Assembly (NCBI RefSeq): GCF_004027225.2
Contig: NC_046358.1
Coordinates: 66,855,028 to 66,919,027 of the forward strand
Length of the DNA stretch: 64,000 bases
Direction: 5' to 3'
Source: Strigops habroptila
Taxonomy: Eukaryota > Chordata > Aves > Psittaciformes > Psittacidae
Both the position numbers and the translations under genes were made by a program. Shown piece after piece: positions 36,990-49,256 of this stretch (position 1 is its first letter; each line of letters opens with the position of its first letter). The notes below the pieces were generated by a model, which made no database searches, had not been told where the DNA came from, and was given only the letters and a program-made list of their open reading frames with translations.

Positions 36990-38111
36990 CGCACAACATC
37001 CTTGTCTCTAAATTGGAGAGACGTCAATTTGATAGATGGACCACTCGGTGGATAAAGAACAGGCTCAATGGCCACACGCAAAGAGTTGTGGTAAATGGCT
37101 CGATGTCCAGTTGGAAACCTGTAATGAGTGGTGTCCCTCAGGGAATCGGTGTTGGGACCGGTCCTGTTCAACATCTTTGTCGGTAACATGGACAGTGGGA
37201 TTGAGTGCGCCCTCAGTAAATTTGCTGACACCACCAAGTTGTATGGTTCGGTTGGTACGCTGGAGGGAAGGGATGCCATCCAGAGGGACGTTGACACGCT
37301 TGTGAGATGGGTCGATGCCAACCTTATGAAGTTTAACCAAGCCAAGTGTAAGGTCGTACACCTGGGCTGGGGCAATCCCAGGCACTGCTACAGGTTGGGC
37401 AGAGAAGAGATTCAGAGCAGCCCTGCAGAGAAGGACTTGGGAGTGTTGGTTGATGGAAAGCTTAACATGAGCCAGCAGTGTGCACTTGCAGCCCAGAAAG
37501 CCAACCATATCCTGGGCTGCATCAAAAGAAGCGTGACCAGCAGGTCAAAGGAGGCGATCCTGCCCCTCTACTCTGCTCTTGTGAGACCTCACTTGGAGTA
37601 CTGCATACAGTTCTGGTGTCCTCAACATAAAAAGGACATGGAGCTGTTGGAGCAAGTCCAGAGGAGGGCCACGAGGATGATAATAGGGCTGGAGCACCTC
37701 CCGTATGAAGACAGGCTGAGCAAGTTGGAGCTGTTCAGCCTGGAGAAGAGAAGGCTGCATGGAGACCTCATAGCAGCCTTCCAGTATCTGAAGGGGGCCT
37801 ACAAGGATGCTGGGGAGGGACTCTTCCTTAGGGACTGTAGTGGTAGGACAAGGGGTAATGGCTTCAAACTTAAACAGGGGAAGTTTAGATTAGATATAAG
37901 GAAGAAGTTCTTTACAGTGAGGGTGGTGAAGCACTGGAATGGGTTTCCCAGGGAGGTTGTGGATGCTCCATCCCTGGCGGTATTCAAGGCCAGGTTGGAC
38001 AGAGCCTTGGGCCACATGGTATGGGGTGAGGTGTCCCTGCCCATGGCAGGGGGGTTGGAACTAGATGATCTTAAGGTCCTTTCCAACCCTTACTATTCTA
38101 TGATTCTATAA
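36990..38111 (+). pseudogene. CR1 ORF2 reverse transcriptase, C-terminal half, inactivated
   Basis: ORF2 of CR1 encodes an endonuclease and a reverse transcriptase that copy the element's RNA at a nicked target. Only the RT palm onward is present. The first frame gives the block around '[20 protein letters not shown]' and 'SGVPQG'. An extra base at about 37143-37146 shifts translation into the frame that continues with '[19 protein letters not shown]' and stays open to the stop at 38109-38111. The catalytic box reads FADT (37221-37232) where the family has FADD, so the second metal-binding aspartate is Thr (codon ACC). Downstream blocks '[14 protein letters not shown]', '[12 protein letters not shown]', '[13 protein letters not shown]', '[18 protein letters not shown]' and '[15 protein letters not shown]' are all CR1-like. 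The endonuclease, the fingers and the RT N-terminus are missing. It cannot be active. Confidence 0.93.
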
Positions 38112-38112
38112 A
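36990..38112 (+). mobile_element. CR1 LINE, 1.1 kb 3' portion with RT domain
   Basis: This is the longest CR1 in the window. It starts inside the reverse transcriptase coding region, includes the whole C-terminal part of ORF2 and the short 3' UTR, and ends with 'actattctatgattctata'. The copy is 5'-truncated, as most CR1 insertions are. It keeps a 327-codon frame with one upstream frameshift, so it is comparatively young. Confidence 0.96.
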
Positions 38113-39812
38113 ATAGCATGAGCTTATATTCCATAGGAATACCATAGGAATACCCTGCAGGAAGAGGTGCTTTCATCTCCCTCCCACTTCTGTCATTTCC
38201 TTAAATGCTACAATCATCATTTCCTGAAAGACACTTCTGATACTTTTTCCTCTTAATTGTTTTAAAAAATATGTTATTTAGGGAAACAGTCAGGAGTACC
38301 CTATCCATATCGGTCTATTCATGCATATGGATTGAGACAGCAGCTGGGTTGTATGAAAAATGAGGTTGTTTCTCAGGATAAATACCAGGATGAATCAACA
38401 CAAAAATTGTGCAAGGGTTCCTGTTTACAAGAAGGAAAAAATAAAAGAAACCAAAAACCCCAGCCCCTCATTCCCCATTAAATTAGGAATCAAATCTTAT
38501 GGCCAAGACAGCTATTTATTGGTTTTAAAAAAAAAAAACCAAAAAACAAACAAACAAAAAAAAAAAAACAACCAAAAAAAAGACAAACTCAATTTAAGCC
38601 ATGTAACATCAAAGACAGTAGCCTTGTATCTGCAAGGACTGAGGAGTTCCCTCATGGTTTGAGATCCAGGTACTATTTACCTTTTGGGGGGTTTTTTTAG
38701 TATCAATTTTCAGAATGGTACCCTAAATTTTATGCTTTAAAGTGCTTTAGATATGTCACCTCCCTTTTAATGTTTTACTTCATGAGATAATAGATACTTT
38801 TTAAAGCTGCTGGAAATCTTGCTCATTGACTGAAGTGATTTTACTCTTGGCTGATGTATTTTCACCTCTCTTTAAAAAAGTATTTTAATTATTTCCTTGG
38901 TTTTTAAGTGCGGCTTAAAGTCTTGTGTCATTGCGCTTAGTTGAAATGTATTGGTATAGAATCATAATGTAGACCTGCTTTGATAAAATTTTTGCATGTC
39001 AAACATTAAGACAAGTACAATGCTTCACCTTGAAGGATGAGACTTATTTACTTTCTCAATGTCTAATACATTACCGTTATTGTATCTGAAGTAGAGAAAT
39101 TGTGCTAACAGGGGTTATTGCTTACTAGCTGAGGGATATAGCCATGCGCAAATGCTATGCAAACACATGTGTAATGCCAAAAGAGTTTTGGAGGAAAAAA
39201 GCTATGCAAAATGGTATTTAACAGTAGGGGATGTGTTCTCAACTGATTGATGTTCTTGCCTTATGTATCACAGGTAATCTCTAATGGCTGGTAGCACGGA
39301 TTTCTCCATTGTGTGTAAATCCTTCCATTTCAATAAGCAGTATCTGCAAAATTGTTTTTGCTTTGTTTTGTTCGAGTTTACTCTAACTCCTTTCTAGGCT
39401 TTTTTGGTTTTGGTAATGCCCTCCTATTGTTTGCAGAGAAGCTTGACCTTTTGAGGAAAGTGAGAAGTCTTATTTTGATCTTTCAGCATTGCTTCAGAGA
39501 CTTTATTAATATAAGTGAATGTGAATATAGAAAGGTAATTCCAGTAAATATTATCTATTAGGTTAGTCATTAACCAATATTAGTAATTCATTTACTTAAG
39601 GAAACTTATTTTTAATTACTGTTGTTTAGACCTTATTAATAATAATGAAAGTGAATATGTAAGTAGTACATTTGATTGTAAAGTCTAATACAATGTTTAA
39701 TTGTTTTGCTGTGTGTATGGTTATCATATGGTTTATAATGGTCAACCAAAATTATTACTAGATTTTAAGGACTAGTGGATGATGGTCAAGTAATTGCTGT
39801 AGAAAATGACAG
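38113..39812. other. 1.7 kb unique DNA with A-rich run
   Basis: An A-rich tract with CAAA units lies at 38527-38582, and an 11-bp duplication (ccataggaata) lies at about 38131-38152, just after the CR1 end. No gene is recognised. Confidence 0.5.
38527..38582 (+). repeat. A-rich simple sequence
   Basis: Runs of A are interrupted by C (aaacaaacaaac). There is no attached retrocopy body. Confidence 0.8.
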
Positions 39813-39876
39813 AGATGTTCAAGGCAAGAGATGTTCAAGGCAAGAGATGTTCAAGGCAAGAGATGTTCAAGGCCAG
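39813..39876 (+). repeat. 16-bp tandem repeat, four copies, at a CR1 5' junction
   Basis: The unit agatgttcaaggcaag repeats at 39813, 39829 and 39845 without change. A fourth copy at 39861 merges into the CR1 sequence 'atgttcaaggccagg'. The unit is clearly derived from the CR1 'gtgttcaaggccagg' motif. Confidence 0.92.
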
Positions 39877-39993
39877 GCTGGATGGAGCTTGGAGCAACCT
39901 GGTCTAGGGGAAGATGTCCCTGCCCATGGCAGGGGGTTGGAACTGGATGAGCTTTAAGCTCCCTTCCAACCTAAACCATTCTATGATCCTATG
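39861..39993 (+). mobile_element. CR1 LINE 3' end fragment
   Basis: The fragment runs from 'ttcaaggccaggctggatgg' through 'cttggagcaacctggtctag' and 'ccctgcccatggcaggggg' to the tail 'cattctatgatcctatg'. Its 5' junction is the 16-bp tandem array. Confidence 0.93.
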
Positions 39994-41693
39994 TTTAAGA
40001 TGTTCCTGCTTTAAGCTGTATTTTTAACAATCTCTGTCCTCCCATCTCTTGGATCATGGGACAGTTTATTCAGTTAACCTCAGAAGCAGTTTAATGTAGT
40101 TTGTGTGGTTTTGAGTTAAAGCACACTATAGTGCATTCCTGTAGTGTGTCCAGTTTGCATTGGTGCAGATGAGGAATATTAGCTCCACATTACTTCTGTT
40201 GTGAGGCAGAAATCTGTAATGAGATGGTTGTTATGGTGGAAAATAGAAACAAAGACAACTTTAGAGGCTTTTTGCAGTTGTTTGACCAAAGCCACAGTTC
40301 ATGCTCTTTTGATTTAGGAGTGTCAAATAGTCTAGGTTCATACTTAGGTACAGCAAAATGTTTAGATAATTATATCTGTAATTGCACATATCTAGGAAAT
40401 TATTTGCACAGTTATGTTTGGACCCTGTGGTGGATATTTGCAGACTGAAGTGTCTTTTTCCAATCTAGATTAATTATTACATGATTTTCATTATAAAAGT
40501 ATGCATCTTCATAAAAACCAGAGGCATTTTACACATGTTAAACTGGTAATAGTAAGTAAAAGGAGAGGCACGTTCTTCGATACAGGTAAGCATCACTTCT
40601 GTCACAAGTGACATTATACCATATGTTTTTCACTAATACTTCAGTTTCTTCTTTTCCATTTATTGGTTTTACATATTGAAACAAAGGGAGTACTTTCATG
40701 CAAATGTCTCTAATTGTATTAATGTTGCCAATTTTATTTAGAATGTATGTTTTGCAACCATTTTAATCTCAAGCAAAGAAGTTGTTGCCCAGCCTGTCTA
40801 ATTTAATTGATGTTACAAGTGAAGTGATCAATCCCAAACCATTCTAATGTTTTCATTAACTTAGGTATGTAATGAGATAAAGGATACATTTGTCCTGCAG
40901 ATTATTTAATCTGGAATTTCAAGTTTCTACTTTACAAGTTAAGACTTTTAACTGCTAACAAATTTTGTTATTGAGCAAACTTCCTTTCTACTTACAGAAA
41001 CATTGAAACACTTTAATGCTCTAAAGTTATCTTATTTCTTGAGTGAGATTTTAGAAAAGAAGCTTAAATATATGCATAAAAAACATTGCAAATTCCTTGA
41101 GGTAAAAGAAAATTTGGTTAAGGTCTTCTGGAATGTTTAAAACGTCAGAAATTTTCTTCACATGAGAATTTTTGCCTTGCATTGGAATAGAACCAGGGTT
41201 CAGTCTCTTGGATCTCAGTGTTTCTTTGAACTTTGTCAGAACTGGGAAATTCAGAGGTTAAATGGAAAAAAGTTGACTTTTTTCTTTTTTTAATTTTTAT
41301 TTTTTATTTTTTTTTTAAAGTTGGACATTAGATTTATGGTTTTACTTTTTCTTCTGGCATGGGAAGCAGTCTTTAGTAACCAAACTTCTCCACTGGCTTT
41401 TTTGCTATAGTTCTAAAATCCCTCACTAAGCATCATAGTGTGTCTTTTTGTTAAAGTACTTGATCTTCCTAAAAAGGAATTGTTTCTTTTCCCTCCCTCC
41501 TTCTTCTTTTCCCTTCCTATTGCCAATCATATGTCAAACTGGTGAGTTTCTTTTCAAATGCTGTGTATGAATTGTTTGGCATTGCTGGCTTCCTGCAGTC
41601 TTTTGTCTGCACTTGCTTTCAAGTGAGTATTTTTAATTGGATGACAATAATAAGAATCCTTTTTACTGCTGAGTTACATGTATGTGGCTTGCT

Positions 41694-41707
41694 CCCCCCC
41701 CCCCCCC
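41694..41707 (+). repeat. Poly(C) run, 14 bases
   Basis: It is an uninterrupted C-run followed by a T-run and a second short C-run. It is simple sequence and a likely site of length variation. Confidence 0.85.
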
Positions 41708-42741
41708 TTTTTCCCCAATCCTATATTTTTTCAAAAATATCTAAATTTTAAAGGTATTTGATTTTAACACAAATAATACGAAGGACAACTTGTCAAGCTC
41801 AGTAGGATTCTGAAAGTATCCTGTGGTGAGTTGCATGTGATAAAACAGAACTATTGAGAGAATTGCAAAGTTCCTTTCGTTCAATAACAATGGAGTGATG
41901 TATTTTAGTTACACATTGTCCATTGAGGAAAAGTTACTTTGCTGCTGCTAAAGCTTTTTTTTTTTTTTTTTGCACACTGATTTTATTATTTCTTCTCAGG
42001 GATGTTTTTGGTTGAGACATTATTAAGCAAGAAATGCAGGTTTGATAAGAGACAAAGTACAGCCTTTGTACACAGTAAGGCTGCCAACTTCCTCAAGTTG
42101 TGAGACATACTGAACTTGTGCTCAGATGTTACTGGATTTGAGCTCTGCTAAAGAAGGCTAGAAAAGCCACCCCATTCAAATTGAGTTCTGGGAAGTATGA
42201 AGGAACAAGAGAGAGAACATGCATGGAAGAGAGGATACAATGTATGCAAAGTTATTTCATAGAAAGGACAATTTAAGCTGAAAAACTAAAGCCTCTAAGA
42301 GCTTTACATCTGTTAATGTTAGTGAATTATAATCTAATTGTATAAATGGACAACTCATATGCAGGATGATGAAACAGATTTCAAACTAATGAATAAAATT
42401 GTTAGTACAGTTAACTGCTAGTTTATCCTGCTGTTGGCACACGAATTTACAAAGAGAGCTGGTGATTATTAAAATGATAATAAAAATTGAGTCATATACA
42501 GAATGAGAAATTCTATACAAGATGCAAGTTTGCATTGACATGAACCTCCACACTGAAAAGAGGAAAGGGAGCAGCCTGCCATCACCACATTTGTTTGAGA
42601 ATATTAGTTAATGAAAGAAATGGCACAACTCTGAACATGTGGTATGGTCTTGCTTATGGCAATTCAATTCATTATTACCTCAGAAGGAAGTCCCTGTTTA
42701 GAACTATACAAAACAGCAAAGAAGTAAAATCTTTGAGTGTA

Positions 42742-42790
42742 TTCTTTCCTTCTTTCCTTCTATTTCCTTCTTTCCTTTGCCACTCCACCC
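42742..42790 (+). repeat. CTTT-rich pyrimidine tract
   Basis: Repeated 'ttctttcc' and 'ttcctt' units form an almost pure pyrimidine strand. Confidence 0.8.
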
Positions 42791-44237
42791 CAACCTTATA
42801 TCATATGCTATCTATGTTTCTCTCCTCTTAATGTTGTTACATTCCGCTAATTATACCAACTAGTACTCTAATACATTTCCTGCTTATTTATTTCTTTGAC
42901 TACTACTTTTTTGTAAAATTCCATGTTCTCATTAATCAGTTTTACATATATTTTTACCTTCTGAATTTCTGATTACTATGACAGACCATGTTGGAGGCCC
43001 ACACCAAGACGTGACAAATAGGACAAACTTCTGTCTTGGAGAATAGACAACAAAGCTGAATAGACTCTCATTTTCTTAAATTGTTTCTCTGGCCAACAAA
43101 GTACTACGAGTCTCAAGTTTAAAACATGAAATTAAAATTAATCCTGGTTGAATTAAATACTTGCGTTATTGGGAAAGCATCAGGTTGCTTTAGCTCACAG
43201 ATACATGGTCATGCTGTTTTATTAAAGAATGTTTTTGTCCACATTCATGAAAAAGAAAATATCAGTATATTTTATCCTGACCCTGAAAAGCGCTGATCTG
43301 CCAAAAAGTCCCAGCTATTTTATTGGCTTTTGATAATCTAAGTTCATGTCAAGATTAAGCTTTTTTCTAGTGGTGAAATGGCTTTTCTTTAGGGTATGTA
43401 CATCTAAATCTCTCAAGATAAATAACTAAATCCCTAGAGTACAGAAATTTCATTATGGAGTATTTTTGTCCAGCATTACATGCGTAAGAGACTACTTCTT
43501 CTTTTGACTGATAGAGCATTTTGATTTACATGTTAAAGAGAGGATATCCATTATAATACAGTTGGGGCTGCCTGTTATATATAGATATGGTAATATAATT
43601 ATTATTCCTAGAGCAGAATTACAGGAAATAGTTAGAACCTGACAGAAAGGAACTAGAGTTGCAGTTTCCAACTTCTGAATGCCAAATGGTTTATATAGGC
43701 TGAAAAAAATGAATCACTGATTTCAGTAAAACTTCTTTTAGGGTATTTTCAGATCATCCTGCAGTGTGTGGGTCTGTGAAAGTACTAAGAGTTTTAGAAT
43801 ATTTATTTTGGTTGTCATTTCTGTGACATTCCATCATATAATTGGGGATCCTGCTGTTTTTTCTGTTTGTTATATTTAATAAAAGCTGAAACTTCCAGCA
43901 CAAAAAAAGTTAATTCCTTGAATAGCAGTAAGAATGCTTGTAGTTATGGTCAATAGATATTAGCAGCAGACAATACAAATAGTGTTTCTTTGTATTTGGT
44001 ATTTTTTCATTGTTTGGTGTTTTTTGTTGTTTGTCTCTGTTTCTTTTTTGTGTGTTGGTTTTAAACGGTGACAGAGAACCACTTAGATGAATTGGGTGTA
44101 TTTCTGTCATTTGTAGAATTGGTCAAACTCCTGTGAAGATTTTGTAATATCAGTAATTTAGGTTATAATTCCAAGTTGGGAAAAAATGGAGATGTTTACT
44201 AGTTAGCTGGAGTATCTGAAATATTGTTAGACATATT

Positions 44238-44424
44238 GAGGATGGTGAGGCACTGGAACAGGTTGCCCAAAGAATGGTAAATACTCCATCCCTGGCAGTG
44301 ATCAAGGCCAGGTTGGACAGAGCCTTGGGTGACATGGCCTAGTGTGAGGCATCCCTGCCCATGGCAGGGGGTTGGAACTAAATGATCTTAAGGTCCTTTC
44401 CAACCCAAACTATTCTATGATATT
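44238..44424 (+). mobile_element. CR1 LINE 3' end fragment
   Basis: The segment starts with 'ggatggtgaggcactggaac' and contains 'agccttgggtgacatggcct' and 'agtgtgaggcatccctgccc', ending in 'ctattctatga'. It has the same 3'-end type as 16403 and 29590. Confidence 0.94.
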
Positions 44425-47400
44425 CATAAATCTTGATTGAATTTTTAAATGTGTTCAAAATCCAGAAATCGTTGTCTAGTTCTGTCCTGTTCCAGGTGTT
44501 ATAGAAGTTCAACTGTTTCACCAGTTGCATTCAGTAGGAGTTATCACATCATTTTCCTAATGTTCACTGTTCTCTGTCAGCCCCCGTCCCAAGATTCTGC
44601 TTTCAGAACTGCTTTCAACAACTGAGCTGATGATAATGTGGATGATTTCATAAGAGGAAGCTTGGCACAACATACTTTACTCTCCAGTAGTGATATTTGC
44701 TATGCAAAGTTCAAAGGAGCAGAAAGTTATTGTTAAAAAGAGTTGAGATAGCTCTCTGAAGATGGGAAAGGAACAAACTTATTAAATGTCATATTTTCTG
44801 TTATTGCTTTTCTGAATATGACAGCACTATAAATACTGCCACAGTTTGTACAGTGCCATATAATGTATCTTACAACTGGCCTTCATCTTCTCTTATAACA
44901 AGACATGAATTAAGTATGTTTACAGTTGGCAGCAATCCGTTTCAGTGCTAAGATACAGCACTGGAATTACGTGCTTCTCCTCAGCCCTTTCTCTTCTGCC
45001 CTGTAAAGAGCATGATGACATTCTCACAATTTAAAAGGTATTGTACAGAAGAAAATTGTAAGCCTTTCTCTTCTGACAGCAGAAGACAATTACTGACCTT
45101 TTAAACAGCCTATGTGTTTTGTCCAAGTAAGTGATTCATATTAGAGTTTTCATAATGTCTTTTGTTAGCTTCTGTGAAAGTGAAGAACAGCATGCAGAAT
45201 ATGGAGACTCACTTTAAAAAAGTGCTATTAAATTATAAGTTTGAGTAAGAGCAGCCATTCCTCTTTGTTCTCACTTCTCTGGAGTTTCTCTAGTAATTCA
45301 AGCCCAAAAGAAAACAAACAGAAGGATAGTAGGTAAATATCTTAGTCTTTACATTGTTATTCTCATACATTTACTGTTGCACCGTTGTGTTGGTGTTGGC
45401 TCAAATATTGAAATTTGTACTTTATCGGTATTTATACTGTTACAGCTTAAATTAATCTGAAAAAAATCACTAAAATTTTCCTCAAATATGGTCCATTTAC
45501 TACAAAAAATAGGGATCAAATTATTATGTGATGATGGATTAAAATGTTTGCTACTTGAGGCGTGCCATGGAGTGTCTGGTATAATCTCTGAGAAAACAGG
45601 AAAAGGTCCACTGGAAATAGCATTACACTCTCTGGATCAGTGTGGATGACTTCAGCTATCCACAAAGAGACTGCAAGCAGGATATACTCCAATTAAAAGT
45701 AGGAAACAATGATTTATTGGCTGAGGCACAAAGGAAGTAGCTAGAACTAGTGATTTACTAGGCTAACCACTAATATGCTATGTCACCTTTGATGAGGTGA
45801 GTCCTTGCTTGTCAGCTGCTGCTGCTCTTGGGGACATCACAGATCATCCCGTTTCAGAATTGCCATGTTCCAGCTCTGGTTTTCCCCTTAGATTTTTAGA
45901 CTTCCTTTCACAAAGTCGTTTATTCTCTTGAATCCTCAAGCTGCTGACAGTCCTTTTCTCCTCTATTTTACGTCTGTCTGTGGTTTTACCTTTCACATCT
46001 TGCACTGCTTTAGGCTATGTACTTTGTCACAGTGCTTTCCTGTAACATAGCAGGTTTCTAAAAAGTCGTAGCCAATATTATGTGCCTGTAATAGTCAAAA
46101 GTAGTGCAGGGTCACAGAGAACTGAACCCCTCCAGAGAGAAATAGAGGGTATCTTCTTTCAATTCCACACACCACCACCCACCCCCCCTAAAGCATTTAG
46201 GAACTGCTCTACAGCTTGAACCTGAAGTAGTGTTGGTTCCATTGAGACAGTACAAGTGTTACTGCTGAACCAAGGAGGCCTAAAACTTCCTATTAAGTCT
46301 CTACATGCTCATTCCTGGGACCTTTCAGCAATTATTCTCCTTAACTGCATTTTAACTTAATAATAGTGATTTTATTTTGATATATACTTAATATGTAATG
46401 CTGCTTTCCCAAAGAAGATATAATGCATATCTTTTTTTAAAAACTAAACATTTTGTTACTCGTTTGACTGAGAAACAAGGTGACCTTTTTGTCCCGAGAA
46501 CTAACCTAATTTATAGATGCAGGATTGCACAAACATTTTAGATTCTTGAAGAGTCAAAGTAGCATGACATAAACTTAGGCAATAGTAAAAATGAATTGAT
46601 ACTTTCACAAACAGAGGTTTGCACTAGCTTTTGACTAGGATGAAGCCAAAAGATGATGGTTTGCCTCTTGCCCTCCAAATTTCCAGAGCACTATGACAAG
46701 TACAGTGGTAGGGTTGCTAAATAGATCAGTCTTTTCCTAGTTTTTCATTTTCAACTCTACACATCTCATCCACTGAGAGTTTCTTTAAAATGATATATTT
46801 CCTATGTTTCTCAACTTTAAAATGGTACCAGGAACTGAAAGAAGAGGTTGAAGAAAACAGAGGATTGGGAGATTGACAGCAGAATTTGTAGAAGGATGCA
46901 AAATTTTGTCGGTGTCTTATCCAACCATGACCTGCTTGTCACATGTAATGCCCTTTTCTCTGATGTGCTGACTCCAGTTTGTCTGTATGAAGAAAAAAAT
47001 AAAAGAAAAATAAAATGCTTGAAGCTCTGCTTTTGGAATCCACCCAGAAATATTTTCCCATAAGCTCGTAACAAACAGCTGCCAGAACTCCATGAGTCCC
47101 TTAACATGGAGCAGTGAGTACTCCTCATGAACATCGCGTTAATAATGTGCTTGGTCAACAGTTTCACAGAGGACTGATCCAAAGATGTACAAAGAAGAAA
47201 CAAGGTCTTCAGGGAGACTGTGGTACTTTCTGCTAAAAAAAGAGTGAAAACATAAAAATGTCTTTGTTTTATGCTTATTCTCCACTGTTCATTCAGCTGA
47301 ACGTTTTTGGAAATAGGGTATACTGTGGGTATCTCCAGTTTCACTTCTCTTTCCTTTTAATATATTGAGAACTCTGCAATTTCTGAGATTAATCCCTCTG

Positions 47401-49045
47401 TTATAAACATACAGCTGGACAAGCCCAATCCCAAGATTTACACCTCAAATGCATATGCCCTGTTAGTAGCATATGTGATTTGGCATGCGCTGCTCTTCCT
47501 TCTGCTTGTTGTTTATGAATCAAATGTTGGGGCAGTGATAGAAGACTTAAGCCCCTAGGCATCTGTCATAATTCAGTCAACCATGTCACAACAGTAATGA
47601 CAGTAATAATTAAGACCATGTTTCAGATGTAGCCAAAGCTTCAATATTCTCTTTGCCTTATGGCGAAAGGTAGATTTCAGCATCTATGACTTGAGTAACT
47701 GTGTTGACAACTTTGTCTCATTTGCCCAGCAGGTTTCTTAATCATAATTAGTGATATTTCTTAGATTTTGTTCACCTGAGGATCAGCCCTTCTGCTGCTA
47801 ACAGTTAATAAACACCACTCCTCCACTCCTCTGTCACAGCTATAGATAATGGTGCTGCCAATGAGACAGTTCCATGGATATTTTCAAGTTGGTCACTTTT
47901 CAGCTTTACCTTCCTTGTGATGTTTTCCCAGTAATAGTCCCTCCAGTGCACTCTTCAGGCTGGAGTCTCAGCTCTTTCTATACTACAAATGCATTTCTTT
48001 TTAATTCCAGATACTGATCTATTCTGTTAGAATTCTGTTCTTTCCATCAGTACTTTCTCGGACATCTCAACTTATTCATGGTCTAATGCATAAGACACTA
48101 TGGGCTGTTTCATGTAGCTGGGGAAGAGAAAGCAACAATCTCAGAAGACTTACCACAGTGCAAGGCTACCCATAGGGAATTTGTGCATTCCTGTGGACAC
48201 TCTTTTTTAGCACAATCACACAGCAGGCACTCAGCTGGGTTTGCCATGTAAAGTCACAAAACGAATGATGTTGCACTGCCAGCTTACAATTTCGAGGTGC
48301 CATTGAGTAAACTATCTACAAAAATCTTGAACATTGTCAAATCTCCTCTGACCTCACCAAGCTATCCATCCACATATAATATTAATTCAAGTGTAACTTT
48401 AAATGCAAACACACAGCAAAATCAGGTGAGTTAATGATATTCTATTCGCATGTCCCTTTTCATTTCTGGTTTGGAGTCTCTACCACTGAAAAGAGAATCT
48501 GCTTCTGTTCTTCAGCAGCTAGAAGTGAACAAGACATCATAAGCTTTTCTGCCAGTGTGAGGCAAACTTTTGCATATAAAACCATATTGTCTGTAGGCAT
48601 ATGAGCATTATAGCAATAGGCTTATATGGACATCATTGTTACAGGAAGACTGAAAGGATTTTGGTATGGGGTACACGAGTCTAAAGTTTGACTTTGAATG
48701 AATGAATATAGGTTGCTAAAATGCTTTAATGTTAAATGAAACCAATTTGTGTACAGTGGTCATCAGAAAAACGTAAGCTCTTGCCAGCAAATGATGATAG
48801 ATTCAAATTTTGTTGTGTAGGAACATTCTCTGTTCCTACACATGATTGTTGGCACTCATATATCTGTTGACAGGTTTTGATTTTTTTTTTTTTTTTAGTA
48901 ATTAGTGCATATTTCTACTTTTTATCATAAAATACTTTTGTGTCTACTTAAGGCATTATCATGTTTCCATTAATGGTTTTGGTTTTGTTTTGTTTTTCAT
49001 TTGAGACTAAATGTCTAAAACCTGGGTTAAGAAAGAAATAAGAAA
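44425..49045. other. 4.6 kb unique AT-rich DNA
   Basis: No gene is recognised. A 175-codon minus-strand frame at 46817-47344 is unusually long for this composition but shows no domain-like pattern. There is a C-rich patch near 46170-46188 and a T-run at about 48882-48896. Confidence 0.45.
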
Positions 49046-49256
49046 ATAAGGAAGTTCTTCCCTGTGAGGGTGGTGAGGTGCTGGCACAGGTTGCCCAGAG
49101 AAGCTGTGGCTGCCCCATCCCTGGCAGTGTTCAAGGCCAGGTTGGACGAGGCTTGGAGCAACATGGTCTAGTGGAAGGTGTCCCTGCCCATGGCAGAGGG
49201 TTGGAACTGAATGAGCTTCAAGGTCCCTTTCAACCCAAACCAGGCTATGTTTCTAT
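49046..49256 (+). mobile_element. CR1 LINE 3' end fragment
   Basis: 'aaggaagttcttccctgtga', 'ggcacaggttgcccagagaa', 'ggcttggagcaacatggtct' and 'agtggaaggtgtccctgccc' occur in order, with a degenerate tail 'ccaggctatgtttctata'. Confidence 0.94.

Larger units (their letters stand above)
39994..44237. other. 4.2 kb unique AT-rich DNA with simple repeats
   Basis: It contains a T-rich stretch at about 41279-41318, a C14 run at 41694-41707, a T-run at about 41956-41971 and a CTTT-rich pyrimidine tract at 42742-42790. No gene is recognised. Confidence 0.5.

Noticed and set aside
36692..37375. 227-codon minus-strand frame
   Set aside because: Its first part is antisense to the plus-strand CR1 RT and its end is the sense ORF remnant of the minus-strand CR1. 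It is a chimera of two repeats.
45715..45765. MIR-like 'ggctgaggcacaaagg'
   Set aside because: Only one box matches; the following MIR boxes are absent.
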